Part shown: positions 52,196 to 60,481 of the stretch, one piece after another | How positions within the stretch are numbered: the first letter of the stretch is position 1 | Layout: each line of letters begins with the position of its first letter | NCBI RefSeq assembly: GCF_025751555.1 | Contig: NZ_JAOWLB010000003.1 | Span: 62,001 to 126,000, forward strand | Length of the DNA: 64,000 bases | Source of the DNA: Ruegeria aquimaris | GTDB lineage: Bacteria; Pseudomonadota; Alphaproteobacteria; Rhodobacterales; Rhodobacteraceae | Direction: 5' to 3' | Made by a program: the position numbers and the translations under genes | Notes under the pieces: model-generated | What the model was told of the DNA's origin: nothing | The model's input: only the letters and a program-made list of their open reading frames with translations | Databases searched by the model: none

Positions 52196-53359
52196 TTACA
52201 ACGCGGCGGTGGTGCGGGCGATACGGGCAATCCCCTCTTCCAGACTCTGCCTCGCATAAGCGAAGGACAGGCGCAAATGCCCCGGCATGCCAAAGGCCCG
52301 CCCCGGCACCAGCGCCACCCCGGCATTGTCCAGCAGATAGCGGCAGAACTCATGATCGACAGACATCTGCGCGGGCGTCTTCGGAAATACATAGAACGCG
52401 CCATCCGGCAGCGCACAATCCAGCCCCGCCGCGTTCAACCCCGCAACCACCAGATCGCGCCGTGCCCGCATCTCGTCCCGCCGCTCGGCCAGCAGGTCCT
52501 GCGGCCCGGTCAGCGCCGCCAGCGCCGCCGCCTGCGCGATGGAACAGGCACCCGAGGTGATCTGCCCCTGTACCGCCACCATAGCCTTGATCAGCGGCGC
52601 CGGGCCGATCCCCCAACCGATCCGCCATCCGGTCATTGAATAGGCCTTGGACACCCCGTTCACGATCAGGGTGCGATTCGCGAGTTCTGGCACCGCCTGC
52701 ACAAAGGGGGTGAAGGGCACATAGGCCAGATGCTGGTAAATCTCGTCCGAGATCACCCAGACATGCGGGTGACGCTCCAGCACCGCTCCCAGCGCCTGCA
52801 ACTCGGCCTGAGAATAGATGGCGCCGGTGGGGTTCGATGGCGTGTTGAGCAACAGCCAGCGGGTGCGAGGGGTGATTGCGACCTCCAGCTGCGCGGGCGT
52901 CAGCTTGAACCCCTGATCGCCGGGACAATCCAGCACCACCGGCACGCCGCCTGCCAGCCGCACCATATCGGCATAGCTGGTCCAGAAGGGCGCGGTCGTG
53001 ATCACCTCGTCGCCCGGGTCGAGCGTGGCCAGAAACGCGCCCGCCAGCACCTGCTTGGCCCCGGTCGAAACGATCACGTTGGCAGGCTCCACCCCCGCGT
53101 CAGAGGCAATCGCCGCGCGCAAGGCGGGCGTACCCGCCGTAGCCGGATAGCGGGTCTGCCCCGCCAGCGCCGCCCTGTGCGCGGCCTCGATCACGTGGTT
53201 CGGTGTCGGGAAATCCGGCTCGCCGGTGCTGAGCGCGACAATATCGGCGCCCCCGGCCCGCAACTGCGCCGCCCGTTCCGAGATCTGAACGATCTCGGAC
53301 AGCTCGATTCCATCAAGCCTGCCCGCTCGCCGAAATCCGGTATCGCTGGATGTATTCAT
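52196..53359 (-). CDS. class I/II aminotransferase (aspartate aminotransferase-like)
   Basis: A 387-residue PLP aminotransferase. The Schiff-base lysine is in VNGVSKAYSMTGWRIGW, the substrate-carboxylate arginine is in HLRLSFAYA, and LNTPSNPTGAIYS and ISDEIYQHL are family markers. Fold type I, AspC/aromatic-type subgroup. It is the first gene of the operon that continues with the fused E1 and the acyltransferase, so it may supply the 2-oxo acid used by E1. Divergent from a LysR gene. Confidence 0.92.
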   Translation of the reverse strand: MNTSSDTGFRRAGRLDGIELSEIVQISERAAQLRAGGADIVALSTGEPDFPTPNHVIEAAHRAALAGQTRYPATAGTPALRAAIASDAGVEPANVIVSTGAKQVLAGAFLATLDPGDEVITTAPFWTSYADMVRLAGGVPVVLDCPGDQGFKLTPAQLEVAITPRTRWLLLNTPSNPTGAIYSQAELQALGAVLERHPHVWVISDEIYQHLAYVPFTPFVQAVPELANRTLIVNGVSKAYSMTGWRIGWGIGPAPLIKAMVAVQGQITSGACSIAQAAALAALTGPQDLLAERRDEMRARRDLVVAGLNAAGLDCALPDGAFYVFPKTPAQMSVDHEFCRYLLDNAGVALVPGRAFGMPGHLRLSFAYARQSLEEGIARIARTTAAL

Positions 53360-53441
53360 GGCCTTGCCCCATCATCAGGAGTTTCCCGCAATAGATCGCG
53401 CTGGATCATGCAAAAAACCAGTGATATTCCGGTCAAAAGCT

Positions 53442-54338
53442 ATGAGGAAAACTCAAGTGATTGCCCCGCGCCGCTTTCTCCCCTCAATCTCGTCGCTTCT
53501 GGCGCTAGAGGCGGTCGACCGGCTGGGCAGCGCCTCGGCCGCCGCCGAGGAACTGGCCCTGACCCAAAGCGCCATCAGCCGGCAGTTGAAGACGATGGAG
53601 GAGCAGCTGGGCGTCGAACTGGTCCAACGCGACCGGGTGCGGCTCCACCTGACGCCAGCGGCGCAGGAGTATGTCCAGACCGCGCGCGCCGCGCTGACCC
53701 AGCTGGCGCAGGCCTCGCTCAAGCTCAAGGCCAACCCGACTGGCGGCACGCTCAGCCTGTCGATCCTGCCTGCCTTTGGCATGCACTGGCTGGCGCCGCG
53801 ATTGCAGGATTTCGCCCGCCGCCACCCGGAAGTGTCGGTCAATCTCAGCACCCGGCTGAAACCCTTCGACTTTGCCAGCGAACCCTTCGATGCCGCCATT
53901 CATTTCGGTCGGCGCGATTGGGCCGGGGTCGACTATCTGAAGATCATGCGCGAGGAAGTGTTGCCGGTCTGCGCGCCCGCCTTACGGCAAGCCACCAACG
54001 ATCCCGGCTGGCTGCTCCGCGCACCGCTTCTGCATCTCGACACTCGCCCGGATGCCTGGGAACGCTGGTTTGCAGCGCACGATCTGGCAGCGCCGGGGCT
54101 GCGCGGCATGCTGTTCGACCAGTTCTCGACCATGATCCCGGCGGTCGCCAACGGGCTGGGCGTTGCGCTCTTGCCCAGCTATCTGGTCGCGGACGACCTG
54201 ACCAAAGGCCGGTTGGTTGTCGCCTGCGATGGTCCCGCCATCAGCCTGGGGAGCTACTATCTGGTCTGGCCGCAGAACCGCGCCACAGCACCACCGCTCG
54301 CTTCGTTCCGAACCTGGCTGCAAGAGGCATTCGCATAG
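53442..54338 (+). CDS. LysR family transcriptional regulator, GcvA-like
   Basis: A 298-residue regulator: SISSLLALEAVDRLGSASAAAEEL with recognition segment LTQSAISRQLKTMEEQ, and a GcvA-type effector domain (PFDFASEPFDAAIHFGRRDW). The start at 53442 (MRKTQVIAPRRFLP) is chosen from family length; the frame is open to 53358 but that would overlap the divergent aminotransferase start. It probably controls the aminotransferase/E1/acyltransferase operon across the 82-base gap. Confidence 0.92.
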   Translation: MRKTQVIAPRRFLPSISSLLALEAVDRLGSASAAAEELALTQSAISRQLKTMEEQLGVELVQRDRVRLHLTPAAQEYVQTARAALTQLAQASLKLKANPTGGTLSLSILPAFGMHWLAPRLQDFARRHPEVSVNLSTRLKPFDFASEPFDAAIHFGRRDWAGVDYLKIMREEVLPVCAPALRQATNDPGWLLRAPLLHLDTRPDAWERWFAAHDLAAPGLRGMLFDQFSTMIPAVANGLGVALLPSYLVADDLTKGRLVVACDGPAISLGSYYLVWPQNRATAPPLASFRTWLQEAFA

Positions 54339-54342
54339 AAGA

Positions 54343-54405
54343 AGGGGCGCTGCCCCTCTTGCCCTGCGGACAATTCACCCCGGAGTATTTCAACCCAGAA
54401 AGAAG
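54343..54405 (-). repeat. intergenic repeat copy B (inverted orientation)
   Basis: On the minus strand it reads GCTTCTTTCTGG, GAAATACTCC, then AGGGGC-AGC-GCCCCT (hairpin 54343-54357). It has the same plan as copies A and C. The hairpin lies four bases past the LysR stop, so it also looks like that gene's terminator. Confidence 0.6.
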
Positions 54406-54421
54406 CACAAATCCAACTCTG

Positions 54422-54474
54422 ACTTCTTTCTGGTCACAAATACTCCAGGGAGTTTGAGGGACAGCGTCCCTCAA
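54422..54474 (+). repeat. intergenic repeat copy C
   Basis: Reads ACTTCTTTCTGGTC, AAATACTCC, then the perfect stem TTGAGGGAC-AGC-GTCCCTCAA (54454-54474). It is arranged head to head with copy B in the gap between two convergent genes and probably acts in transcription termination on both strands. Confidence 0.6.
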
Positions 54475-54520
54475 CAAGCAATCGAGCGCGCCGCAGGCGC
54501 ACGATTTGCTAACGTCCGGA

Positions 54521-55678
54521 TCAGACGTCCATGGAGCGGGCGATCAGTTCTTTCATCACCTCGTTGGTGCCGCCATAGATCATCTGCACCCGCGCATCGG
54601 CATAAAGCCGCGCGATCGGGTATTCCATCATGAACCCGTAGCCACCGAAGAGTTGCAGGCATTCATGCATGATCTCGTTCTGCACCTCGGACCCGTAGTA
54701 TTTCACCATCGAGGCCGTGGTGGCGTCGAGCTGCCCGGCCTCCAGCCGCGCGATGCAGTCGTTGACAAAGCTGCGCAGCACCTCGGCCTTGGTCTTGCAT
54801 TCGGCCAGCTTGAACCGGGTGTTCTGGAAATCCATCACCCGCTGGCCAAAGGCCTTGCGCTCCTGAACATATTTCACCGTCTCGGCGAGGGCAAAGTCGA
54901 TGGCGCCCAGCGCCATGATGCCGATGGTCAGGCGTTCCCAGGGCAGCTGTTTCATCAGCTGGTAGAACCCATGCCCTTCTTCGGGGCCGATCAGGTTGGT
55001 CATCGGCACCTTGACGTCCTCAAAGAACAGCTCGGCGGTGTCGTTGGCCTTCATCCCCAGTTTCTTGAGGTTGCGGCCCCGGCGGAAACCTTCGGCACCC
55101 TCGGTTTCGAGCGCGATCAGCGACACGCCCTTGGACCCCAGCGTCTTGTCGGTCTTGGCCACCACGATGATCAGATCGGCGGTCTGTCCGTTGGTGATGA
55201 ATATCTTGGAGCCGTTGATCCGGTACGAATTGCCGTCCTTCTCGGCGGTGGTGCGCACCGCCTGAAGGTCCGAGCCGGTGCCCGGTTCGGTCATCGCGAT
55301 GGCGCCCACGATATCGCCCGAGGCCAGTCCGGGCAACCATTTGGCCTTTTGCTCCTCGCTGCCATAGGCGGTGATGTAGTGCGTGACGATCGACTGGATG
55401 CCATAGCCCCAGCCCGCATCCCCGCGCGAGGTCTGTTCATAGATGGTGACCGCGTCAAAGCCCATGCCGCCGCCGACGCCGCCGAATTCCTCAGGGATGG
55501 CACCCGCCATCAGCCCGGTCTCGCCTGCCTTGCGCCAGAAGTCACGGTCGACCACGCCATTGTCGACCCAGGTCTCGATATTGGGAACCAGTTCGTCATC
55601 GAGGAACCGGCCCGCCGCTTCGGCGAACATGCGGTGTTCGTCTGTGACCCAGGCCGCCGTGCTGGAAAAAAGGGACAT
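54521..55678 (-). CDS. acyl-CoA dehydrogenase (AtuD-like candidate)
   Basis: A 385-residue FAD-dependent acyl-CoA dehydrogenase. The FAD/substrate segment [15 protein letters not shown], the middle [10 protein letters not shown] strand and the C-terminal [19 protein letters not shown] are standard; the catalytic glutamate is in [10 protein letters not shown]. It introduces a 2,3 double bond in an acyl-CoA. It lies 103 bases after TIGR03084 on the same strand, so it may belong to the Atu-like operon, where AtuD oxidises citronellyl-CoA. Chain specificity cannot be read directly. GGAG precedes the start. Confidence 0.92.
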   Translation of the reverse strand: MSLFSSTAAWVTDEHRMFAEAAGRFLDDELVPNIETWVDNGVVDRDFWRKAGETGLMAGAIPEEFGGVGGGMGFDAVTIYEQTSRGDAGWGYGIQSIVTHYITAYGSEEQKAKWLPGLASGDIVGAIAMTEPGTGSDLQAVRTTAEKDGNSYRINGSKIFITNGQTADLIIVVAKTDKTLGSKGVSLIALETEGAEGFRRGRNLKKLGMKANDTAELFFEDVKVPMTNLIGPEEGHGFYQLMKQLPWERLTIGIMALGAIDFALAETVKYVQERKAFGQRVMDFQNTRFKLAECKTKAEVLRSFVNDCIARLEAGQLDATTASMVKYYGSEVQNEIMHECLQLFGGYGFMMEYPIARLYADARVQMIYGGTNEVMKELIARSMDV

Positions 55679-55781
55679 ATCATTCTCCGATCTGAATTTG
55701 CGCTCAGGCTAAGCCCATGCCTGATTCAAGCCAATCGGGGTGACGCGGCGTTCCGGGAATGCAACGCAACGTCCTTTTACG

Positions 55782-56573
55782 TCAGCGCGTCACCTGGTGC
55801 CGCGCGCCCTTGGCAGGGGGCATTTCGGCGCCACCGGCAAAGCATTGCGCAATCGACATCCACTCTACTGCAATGGGTCCTTCGACCAGCAAGGACGTGT
55901 CCGCGATGTTGCGGGTTTGGGCTACGACCTGGGCAAACTCCACGGCGGGGCCGGAAATCCGGTTCTCGCCTGGTTCGCCGAAACTCCACAGCGCGCCGGA
56001 CGGTGCGGTGAGGTCCAGCCGGGGCATGGTTTCCGGCACGGCCCGGCCATGCACCTTGTAGGACCACCCGAACGTGTTGACGCCGAGAACCACGATGTTC
56101 TTGACCCGGTCTGCCTCTTGCCGCCGGGCGCCCAGAATATCAAAGACCTCCTGGCCATGCGCCCAGGTCTCCATCTGCCGCGCGGTGATCGACGAGCGCA
56201 CCGACATCTCGGGGCCTGCCCATTTCACCCGGCGTTTGGGGTCGAGATCCGCCCAGCGGCGTCCCATGTCGGTGTAAAGCGCGCGCCAGGCCGCGCGCAG
56301 GCCCTCGCCGCGCTCTGTGATCATCGCGTTTTCGGTGGCGCGGAAACCGTTCTTGCCAATACCGGCAAAGGTTTCCGCCAATCGGGCCTGGAACGCCGCC
56401 TCATCGGTCAGCGACAGGTCTGCCATCTGGTTCCAGAAATGCAGATGGACCAGCACGTCGTTCAGGGTCCAGCCCTTGAACTGGGTTACCGTCTCCCACT
56501 GCGAGCCGGTGACATCCGCCAGCACCGCATCCAGCGCCTCGCTTTCGGCCAGGAAATCGCCTGCCTGTTCCAT
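55782..56573 (-). CDS. TIGR03084 family metal-binding protein (DinB/MDMPI-like)
   Basis: A 263-residue protein of the TIGR03084 group, a four-helix DinB/maleylpyruvate-isomerase-like fold with a probable metal site (HLHFWNQM near residue 42 and METWAHGQEV near residue 139). Reaction unknown. Proteins of this group are often found with acyl-CoA carboxylases and DUF1446 in terpenoid or branched acid clusters, as here. It sits two bases after the nitronate-monooxygenase-like gene, so they are cotranscribed. Confidence 0.82.
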   Translation of the reverse strand: MEQAGDFLAESEALDAVLADVTGSQWETVTQFKGWTLNDVLVHLHFWNQMADLSLTDEAAFQARLAETFAGIGKNGFRATENAMITERGEGLRAAWRALYTDMGRRWADLDPKRRVKWAGPEMSVRSSITARQMETWAHGQEVFDILGARRQEADRVKNIVVLGVNTFGWSYKVHGRAVPETMPRLDLTAPSGALWSFGEPGENRISGPAVEFAQVVAQTRNIADTSLLVEGPIAVEWMSIAQCFAGGAEMPPAKGARHQVTR

Positions 56574-56575
56574 TC

Positions 56576-57703
56576 CTAATCCTCCAATGTCGCCATCAGC
56601 CTTTCGGCGGCCTCAAGGTAGTCGCGCTTGAACTCCTGCACCACCTCGGCGGTCGAGGTCATCTGGTTCATCAACCCGACCCCCTGCCCGACCCAATAGG
56701 TGGCGAGCTCCGCCGCGCCCTGGTGCCCGCCCTGCGCCAGTTTCTCGATCCGGGCCAGCGCCGGTTCCGAGATCAGCGACTGGAACGGCATCGGCAGCGG
56801 GCTGGGGCCCTGCGCTTCCCAGGCCTCGGTCCAGGCCGATTTCAGCTGGCGCGAGGTCTTGCCGGTACGCGAGCGTGACCGCACCGTGTCGGACGACGTA
56901 GCCGCAAGCATCTTGTCCTTGACCACCTGGCTTGGCTCTCCTTCGGCAGTGGTCAGCCATACCGAGCCGCACCAGGCTCCGGCGGCCCCCATCGCCATGG
57001 CTGCCGCCATCTGCCTCCCCGTCACGATGCCACCCGCCGCCAGCACCGGGGTGCCGCCCGCGACCGAGACGACCTCGGGCACCAGCACCATGGTCGAGAT
57101 TTCGCCGCAATGCCCCCCGGCCTCGCCGCCCGCTGCCACCAGGATATCGACACCGGCGGCCACCTGCCGCTCGGCGTGTTTCTTCGACCCGACAAGGGCC
57201 GCCACCGGTACGCCCGCGATCCGGGCGCGATCCAGCATGATCTGCGGCGGCGTGCCCAGTGCATTGGCGATCAGGCGGATCGGAAAGGAGAACGCCACAT
57301 CCAGCATCTCCTCGGCCCCGCCGCTGTCGAGATTATGGGAGAAATGCAGCATCGCGCGGCGCCGTTCGTCCAGATCGTCGCTGCCAACTCCAGCCTGGGC
57401 CAATGTTGCCTCGACAAAGGCCAGATGTTCATCGGGCAACCCGGCGAGCAGTTGGTCGTCGGACAGGCTGCTGCCCTGCCGCTGGATCGAGGTCGGCACG
57501 ATCAGGTCGACACCATAGGGCTTTCCACCGCAATTGGCGTCAATCCACTCCAGCTCGGTTCTGAGCTGCTCGGGGGTGTACATCACCGCCCCGAACACGC
57601 CCATGCCCCCGGCCCGGCTGACCGCGGCAACCACGTCGCGGCAATGGCTGAAGGCGAAGAGAGGGAATTCGATCCCCAGGTCGCGGCAAAGTGCGGAGTT
57701 CAT
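56576..57703 (-). CDS. nitronate monooxygenase-like FMN enzyme (2-nitropropane dioxygenase family)
   Basis: A 375-residue TIM-barrel flavoenzyme of the NMO/FabK-like family. FMN-phosphate and active-site stretches are visible: AAGGEAGGHCGEI and VLAAGGIVTGRQMAAAMAMGA, plus ALVGSKKHAERQVAAGVD. The start overlaps the carboxylase alpha stop (ATGA), so it is firmly part of the acyl-CoA operon. An anticipated role on a nitro compound is unclear; it may be an enoyl-CoA reductase or a detoxifying enzyme for flavoenzyme by-products. Confidence 0.87.
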   Translation of the reverse strand: MNSALCRDLGIEFPLFAFSHCRDVVAAVSRAGGMGVFGAVMYTPEQLRTELEWIDANCGGKPYGVDLIVPTSIQRQGSSLSDDQLLAGLPDEHLAFVEATLAQAGVGSDDLDERRRAMLHFSHNLDSGGAEEMLDVAFSFPIRLIANALGTPPQIMLDRARIAGVPVAALVGSKKHAERQVAAGVDILVAAGGEAGGHCGEISTMVLVPEVVSVAGGTPVLAAGGIVTGRQMAAAMAMGAAGAWCGSVWLTTAEGEPSQVVKDKMLAATSSDTVRSRSRTGKTSRQLKSAWTEAWEAQGPSPLPMPFQSLISEPALARIEKLAQGGHQGAAELATYWVGQGVGLMNQMTSTAEVVQEFKRDYLEAAERLMATLED

Positions 57704-59682
57704 TCGGCGGTCTCCTCGTCCTCGATCTCGATCATGATGTCACCGGCGGCAAGGCTCTGGCCCGTCTTGACATGCACGGCCCTGATACGGCCCGCGACGG
57801 GGGCGGCGATCTGATGCTGCATTTTCATCGCTTCGAGCACGGCCAGAGTGTCGCCCTTGGCGACCTGGGCGCCTGGTCCGACCGCAACCGACTGTACCAA
57901 CCCAGGCATGGGCGCGGTGACACGCCCGCCGGCCTGCACGGTCTCATCCCGGGCACCGGAGCGCAGGCAGCGCACAGAAAACCGCAGAGCTCCGACCGCG
58001 AGGAACACGGCATCACCCTCGACATGGGCCATCACGTCATGGGTCGCCTCACCAATCCGCGCGCGGAACCCCGCGCCTCTCGCGGTCAGTGAAACGTTGA
58101 ATGTTTCCCCTGCGACGCCGATCCGCCAGCCGTCGACAAAGGCACCAGCAGAGCAAGAGATGACATCGTCTCCAATCGCAAGCATCAGTCCGCGCGGCAA
58201 CACGCGCGCGCTCGACCAACCCAGCTGGTCGGCGGCAACATGGCCTGCCAGGGCGAGGGCGGTATCACGGTCGTGTTGCATCAGAACGGCCACTGCCACC
58301 GCCACCATCGCCGGATCGGGTGCCGCTCCGGGATAGCCCTCCGGCCAGGCACGTGCCAGAAGTCCGGTTGTGGCCATACCCGCTGCAAACTCCGGCAGCG
58401 CAAGGACATCGGCCAGAAAGGCGCTGTTGGTTGCAGTGCCCAGCAAAACGCTCTCTTTCACGGCCCGGATCAGCCGGGTCCGCGCCATCTCGCGCGTGGG
58501 GCCGTGTGCGATGATCTTGGCCAGCATCGGGTCGTAATGGGGCGAGATATCCTGCCCCTCATCGATCCCCGCATCGACCCGAACACCACCCCCTGTCGCC
58601 GGTTGCCAGCGCAGCACCGGGCCTGTCGCGGGCAAGTAGCCGTTAGCCGGATCCTCGGCATAGAGCCGCACTTCGATCGCGTGCCCGTCGAGCCGCACAT
58701 CGTCCTGCGCAAGCGGCAGCGCCTCGCCCTGTGCCACCCGGATTTGCCATTCCACCAGATCAAGACCGGTCACCATCTCGGTGACCGGATGTTCGACCTG
58801 GAGCCGGGTGTTCATCTCGAGGAAATAGAACGCGCCCGAAGCATCGAGCAGGAACTCCACCGTGCCAGCCCCGCGATAGTCGACCGCGCGTGCGGCGGCC
58901 ACGGCCGCCGCTCCCATTTCAGCTCGCAACTCTGACGTCATCACCGGACAAGGCGCCTCTTCGACAACCTTCTGGTGGCGACGCTGGACCGAGCAATCCC
59001 GCTCGCCCAGGTGGATCACGTTGCCATGCGCATCGGCAAAAACCTGAAATTCGACATGGCGCGGCTCGATGATGGCCTTTTCAAGGATCAACTCGTCGGA
59101 CCCAAACGCGCCCAGCGCCTCGGACCGGGCGCGCGCCAGCGCCTGCGCCAGCGCATCGGGGCGTTCGACCAGACGCATGCCACGCCCGCCGCCGCCCGCC
59201 GCCGCCTTGACCATCAGGGGGAAGCCGATCTGTTCGGCCGCGCGGGTCATCGCACCGTCGGACTGCTCCGCCCCCTCATAACCCGGCACGCAGGGCACAC
59301 CGGCGGCGATCATCATCCGCTTGGCCCCGGCCTTGTTGCCCATCGCCGCGATGGCGCGGGCATCGGGTCCGACAAAGACCATCCCGGCCTCGGCCACCGC
59401 CTGCGCAAAATCGGCGTTTTCGGACAGAAAGCCATAACCCGGGTGGATGGCGCCCGCGCCGGAGCCTCGGGCCGCGTCGAGGATGCGCCCTGCATCAAGG
59501 TAGCTCTCTCCGACCGGCCCTTCACCGATCCAGACGCTCTCGTCGGCCAGGTCCACATGCGGGGCGCGGGCGTCAGCACTGGTGTAGACGGCCACCGTGC
59601 GCAGCCCCATTGCGCGCGCGGTACGGATCACCCGCGCCGCGATCTCGCCCCGGTTGGCGACCAGTATCGTGTCGAATGCCAT
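57700..59682 (-). CDS. acyl-CoA carboxylase alpha subunit (biotin carboxylase-BCCP; AtuF/MccA-like)
   Basis: A 660-residue subunit with a biotin carboxylase domain (residues 1 to about 450: ANRGEIAARVIRTARAMG, AAAGGGGRGMR, EMNTRLQVEHPVTE) and a C-terminal biotinyl domain with VLEAMKMQ, whose lysine carries biotin. It carboxylates biotin with ATP and bicarbonate for the partner at 60481. The start at 59682 (MAFDTILVANRGE) is clear. In the Pseudomonas terpene cluster the equivalent is AtuF of geranyl-CoA carboxylase; methylcrotonyl-CoA carboxylase is the alternative. Confidence 0.92.
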   Translation of the reverse strand: MAFDTILVANRGEIAARVIRTARAMGLRTVAVYTSADARAPHVDLADESVWIGEGPVGESYLDAGRILDAARGSGAGAIHPGYGFLSENADFAQAVAEAGMVFVGPDARAIAAMGNKAGAKRMMIAAGVPCVPGYEGAEQSDGAMTRAAEQIGFPLMVKAAAGGGGRGMRLVERPDALAQALARARSEALGAFGSDELILEKAIIEPRHVEFQVFADAHGNVIHLGERDCSVQRRHQKVVEEAPCPVMTSELRAEMGAAAVAAARAVDYRGAGTVEFLLDASGAFYFLEMNTRLQVEHPVTEMVTGLDLVEWQIRVAQGEALPLAQDDVRLDGHAIEVRLYAEDPANGYLPATGPVLRWQPATGGGVRVDAGIDEGQDISPHYDPMLAKIIAHGPTREMARTRLIRAVKESVLLGTATNSAFLADVLALPEFAAGMATTGLLARAWPEGYPGAAPDPAMVAVAVAVLMQHDRDTALALAGHVAADQLGWSSARVLPRGLMLAIGDDVISCSAGAFVDGWRIGVAGETFNVSLTARGAGFRARIGEATHDVMAHVEGDAVFLAVGALRFSVRCLRSGARDETVQAGGRVTAPMPGLVQSVAVGPGAQVAKGDTLAVLEAMKMQHQIAAPVAGRIRAVHVKTGQSLAAGDIMIEIEDEETAE

Positions 59683-59686
59683 GGTC

Positions 59687-60481
59687 TCAGCCCTCCGCCC
59701 AACGGGGTTTGCGTTTTTCGAGGAATGCGGCAATGCCCTCGCGCGCCTCTGCCGAAAGCAGTGCCGAAGCGAACGCCTCGGCCGCCGATTGCCGTTGGTC
59801 ATTGCGTGACTGGTACGACAGCCCCGAGAGCTGCCGCTTGATCATGGCAACGGCTTGAGGTGCGACCGGGGCCATGGCCCGGCGCAGATCATCCAAAGCC
59901 GCGTCCATGCCTCCTGCGGGAACCAGCCGGTCAGCCAGCCCGATACCGCGTGCAGTGTCTCCGCCGACGCTTTCGCCCGACAGCATCAGCCGCCGCGCCG
60001 TCCGCATCCCCAACCTGGCCACCACAAACGGTGCAATCTGCGCCGGTGTCAGGCCCAGCCGCACCTCGGACAGGGCAAAGTGCGCGGTTTCCTCGGCCAG
60101 CACCATGTCGCCGCAACAGGCAAGGCCCAGGCCGCCGGCCATCGCCGCGCCTTCGACCGCCATGACGGTGAACTGCGGCAACCCGGACACGGCGTCGAAC
60201 AGGTTCGCCGCTTGCAGGCTTAGCGCGACCACTTCGGCATGACCGGCCTCGCCCTGCATCACAGCCTGGAACGCCTTCAGGTCGCCCCCCGCGCAAAACA
60301 CACCGCCGCGTCCGCGGAAAACTACGCCGCGCAGGTCGCTGCCCTGCAACGCCGCACACAGGGTCAGCAGGTCACTTACCCGCGCCGCCGTCAGCGGGTT
60401 GCGCGCCTGCGGTTCGTTTAGCCAGACGGTTAGCCAGGATTCCGTCTGCTCCAACTCGTAGTGATTTGACACAGGAAGCAT
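59687..60481 (-). CDS. enoyl-CoA hydratase/isomerase (AtuE-like)
   Basis: A 264-residue crotonase-fold enzyme. The oxyanion-hole segments are CAGGDLKAFQ and EGAAMAGGLGLACCGD; a catalytic glutamate is in FALSEVRLGLTPA. In the Atu pathway this slot is isohexenylglutaconyl-CoA hydratase (AtuE), and in leucine breakdown it would be methylglutaconyl-CoA hydratase. Its start shares one base with the carboxyltransferase stop (TGATG). The position between the two carboxylase subunits is the same as in atu and liu operons. Confidence 0.9.
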   Translation of the reverse strand: MLPVSNHYELEQTESWLTVWLNEPQARNPLTAARVSDLLTLCAALQGSDLRGVVFRGRGGVFCAGGDLKAFQAVMQGEAGHAEVVALSLQAANLFDAVSGLPQFTVMAVEGAAMAGGLGLACCGDMVLAEETAHFALSEVRLGLTPAQIAPFVVARLGMRTARRLMLSGESVGGDTARGIGLADRLVPAGGMDAALDDLRRAMAPVAPQAVAMIKRQLSGLSYQSRNDQRQSAAEAFASALLSAEAREGIAAFLEKRKPRWAEG

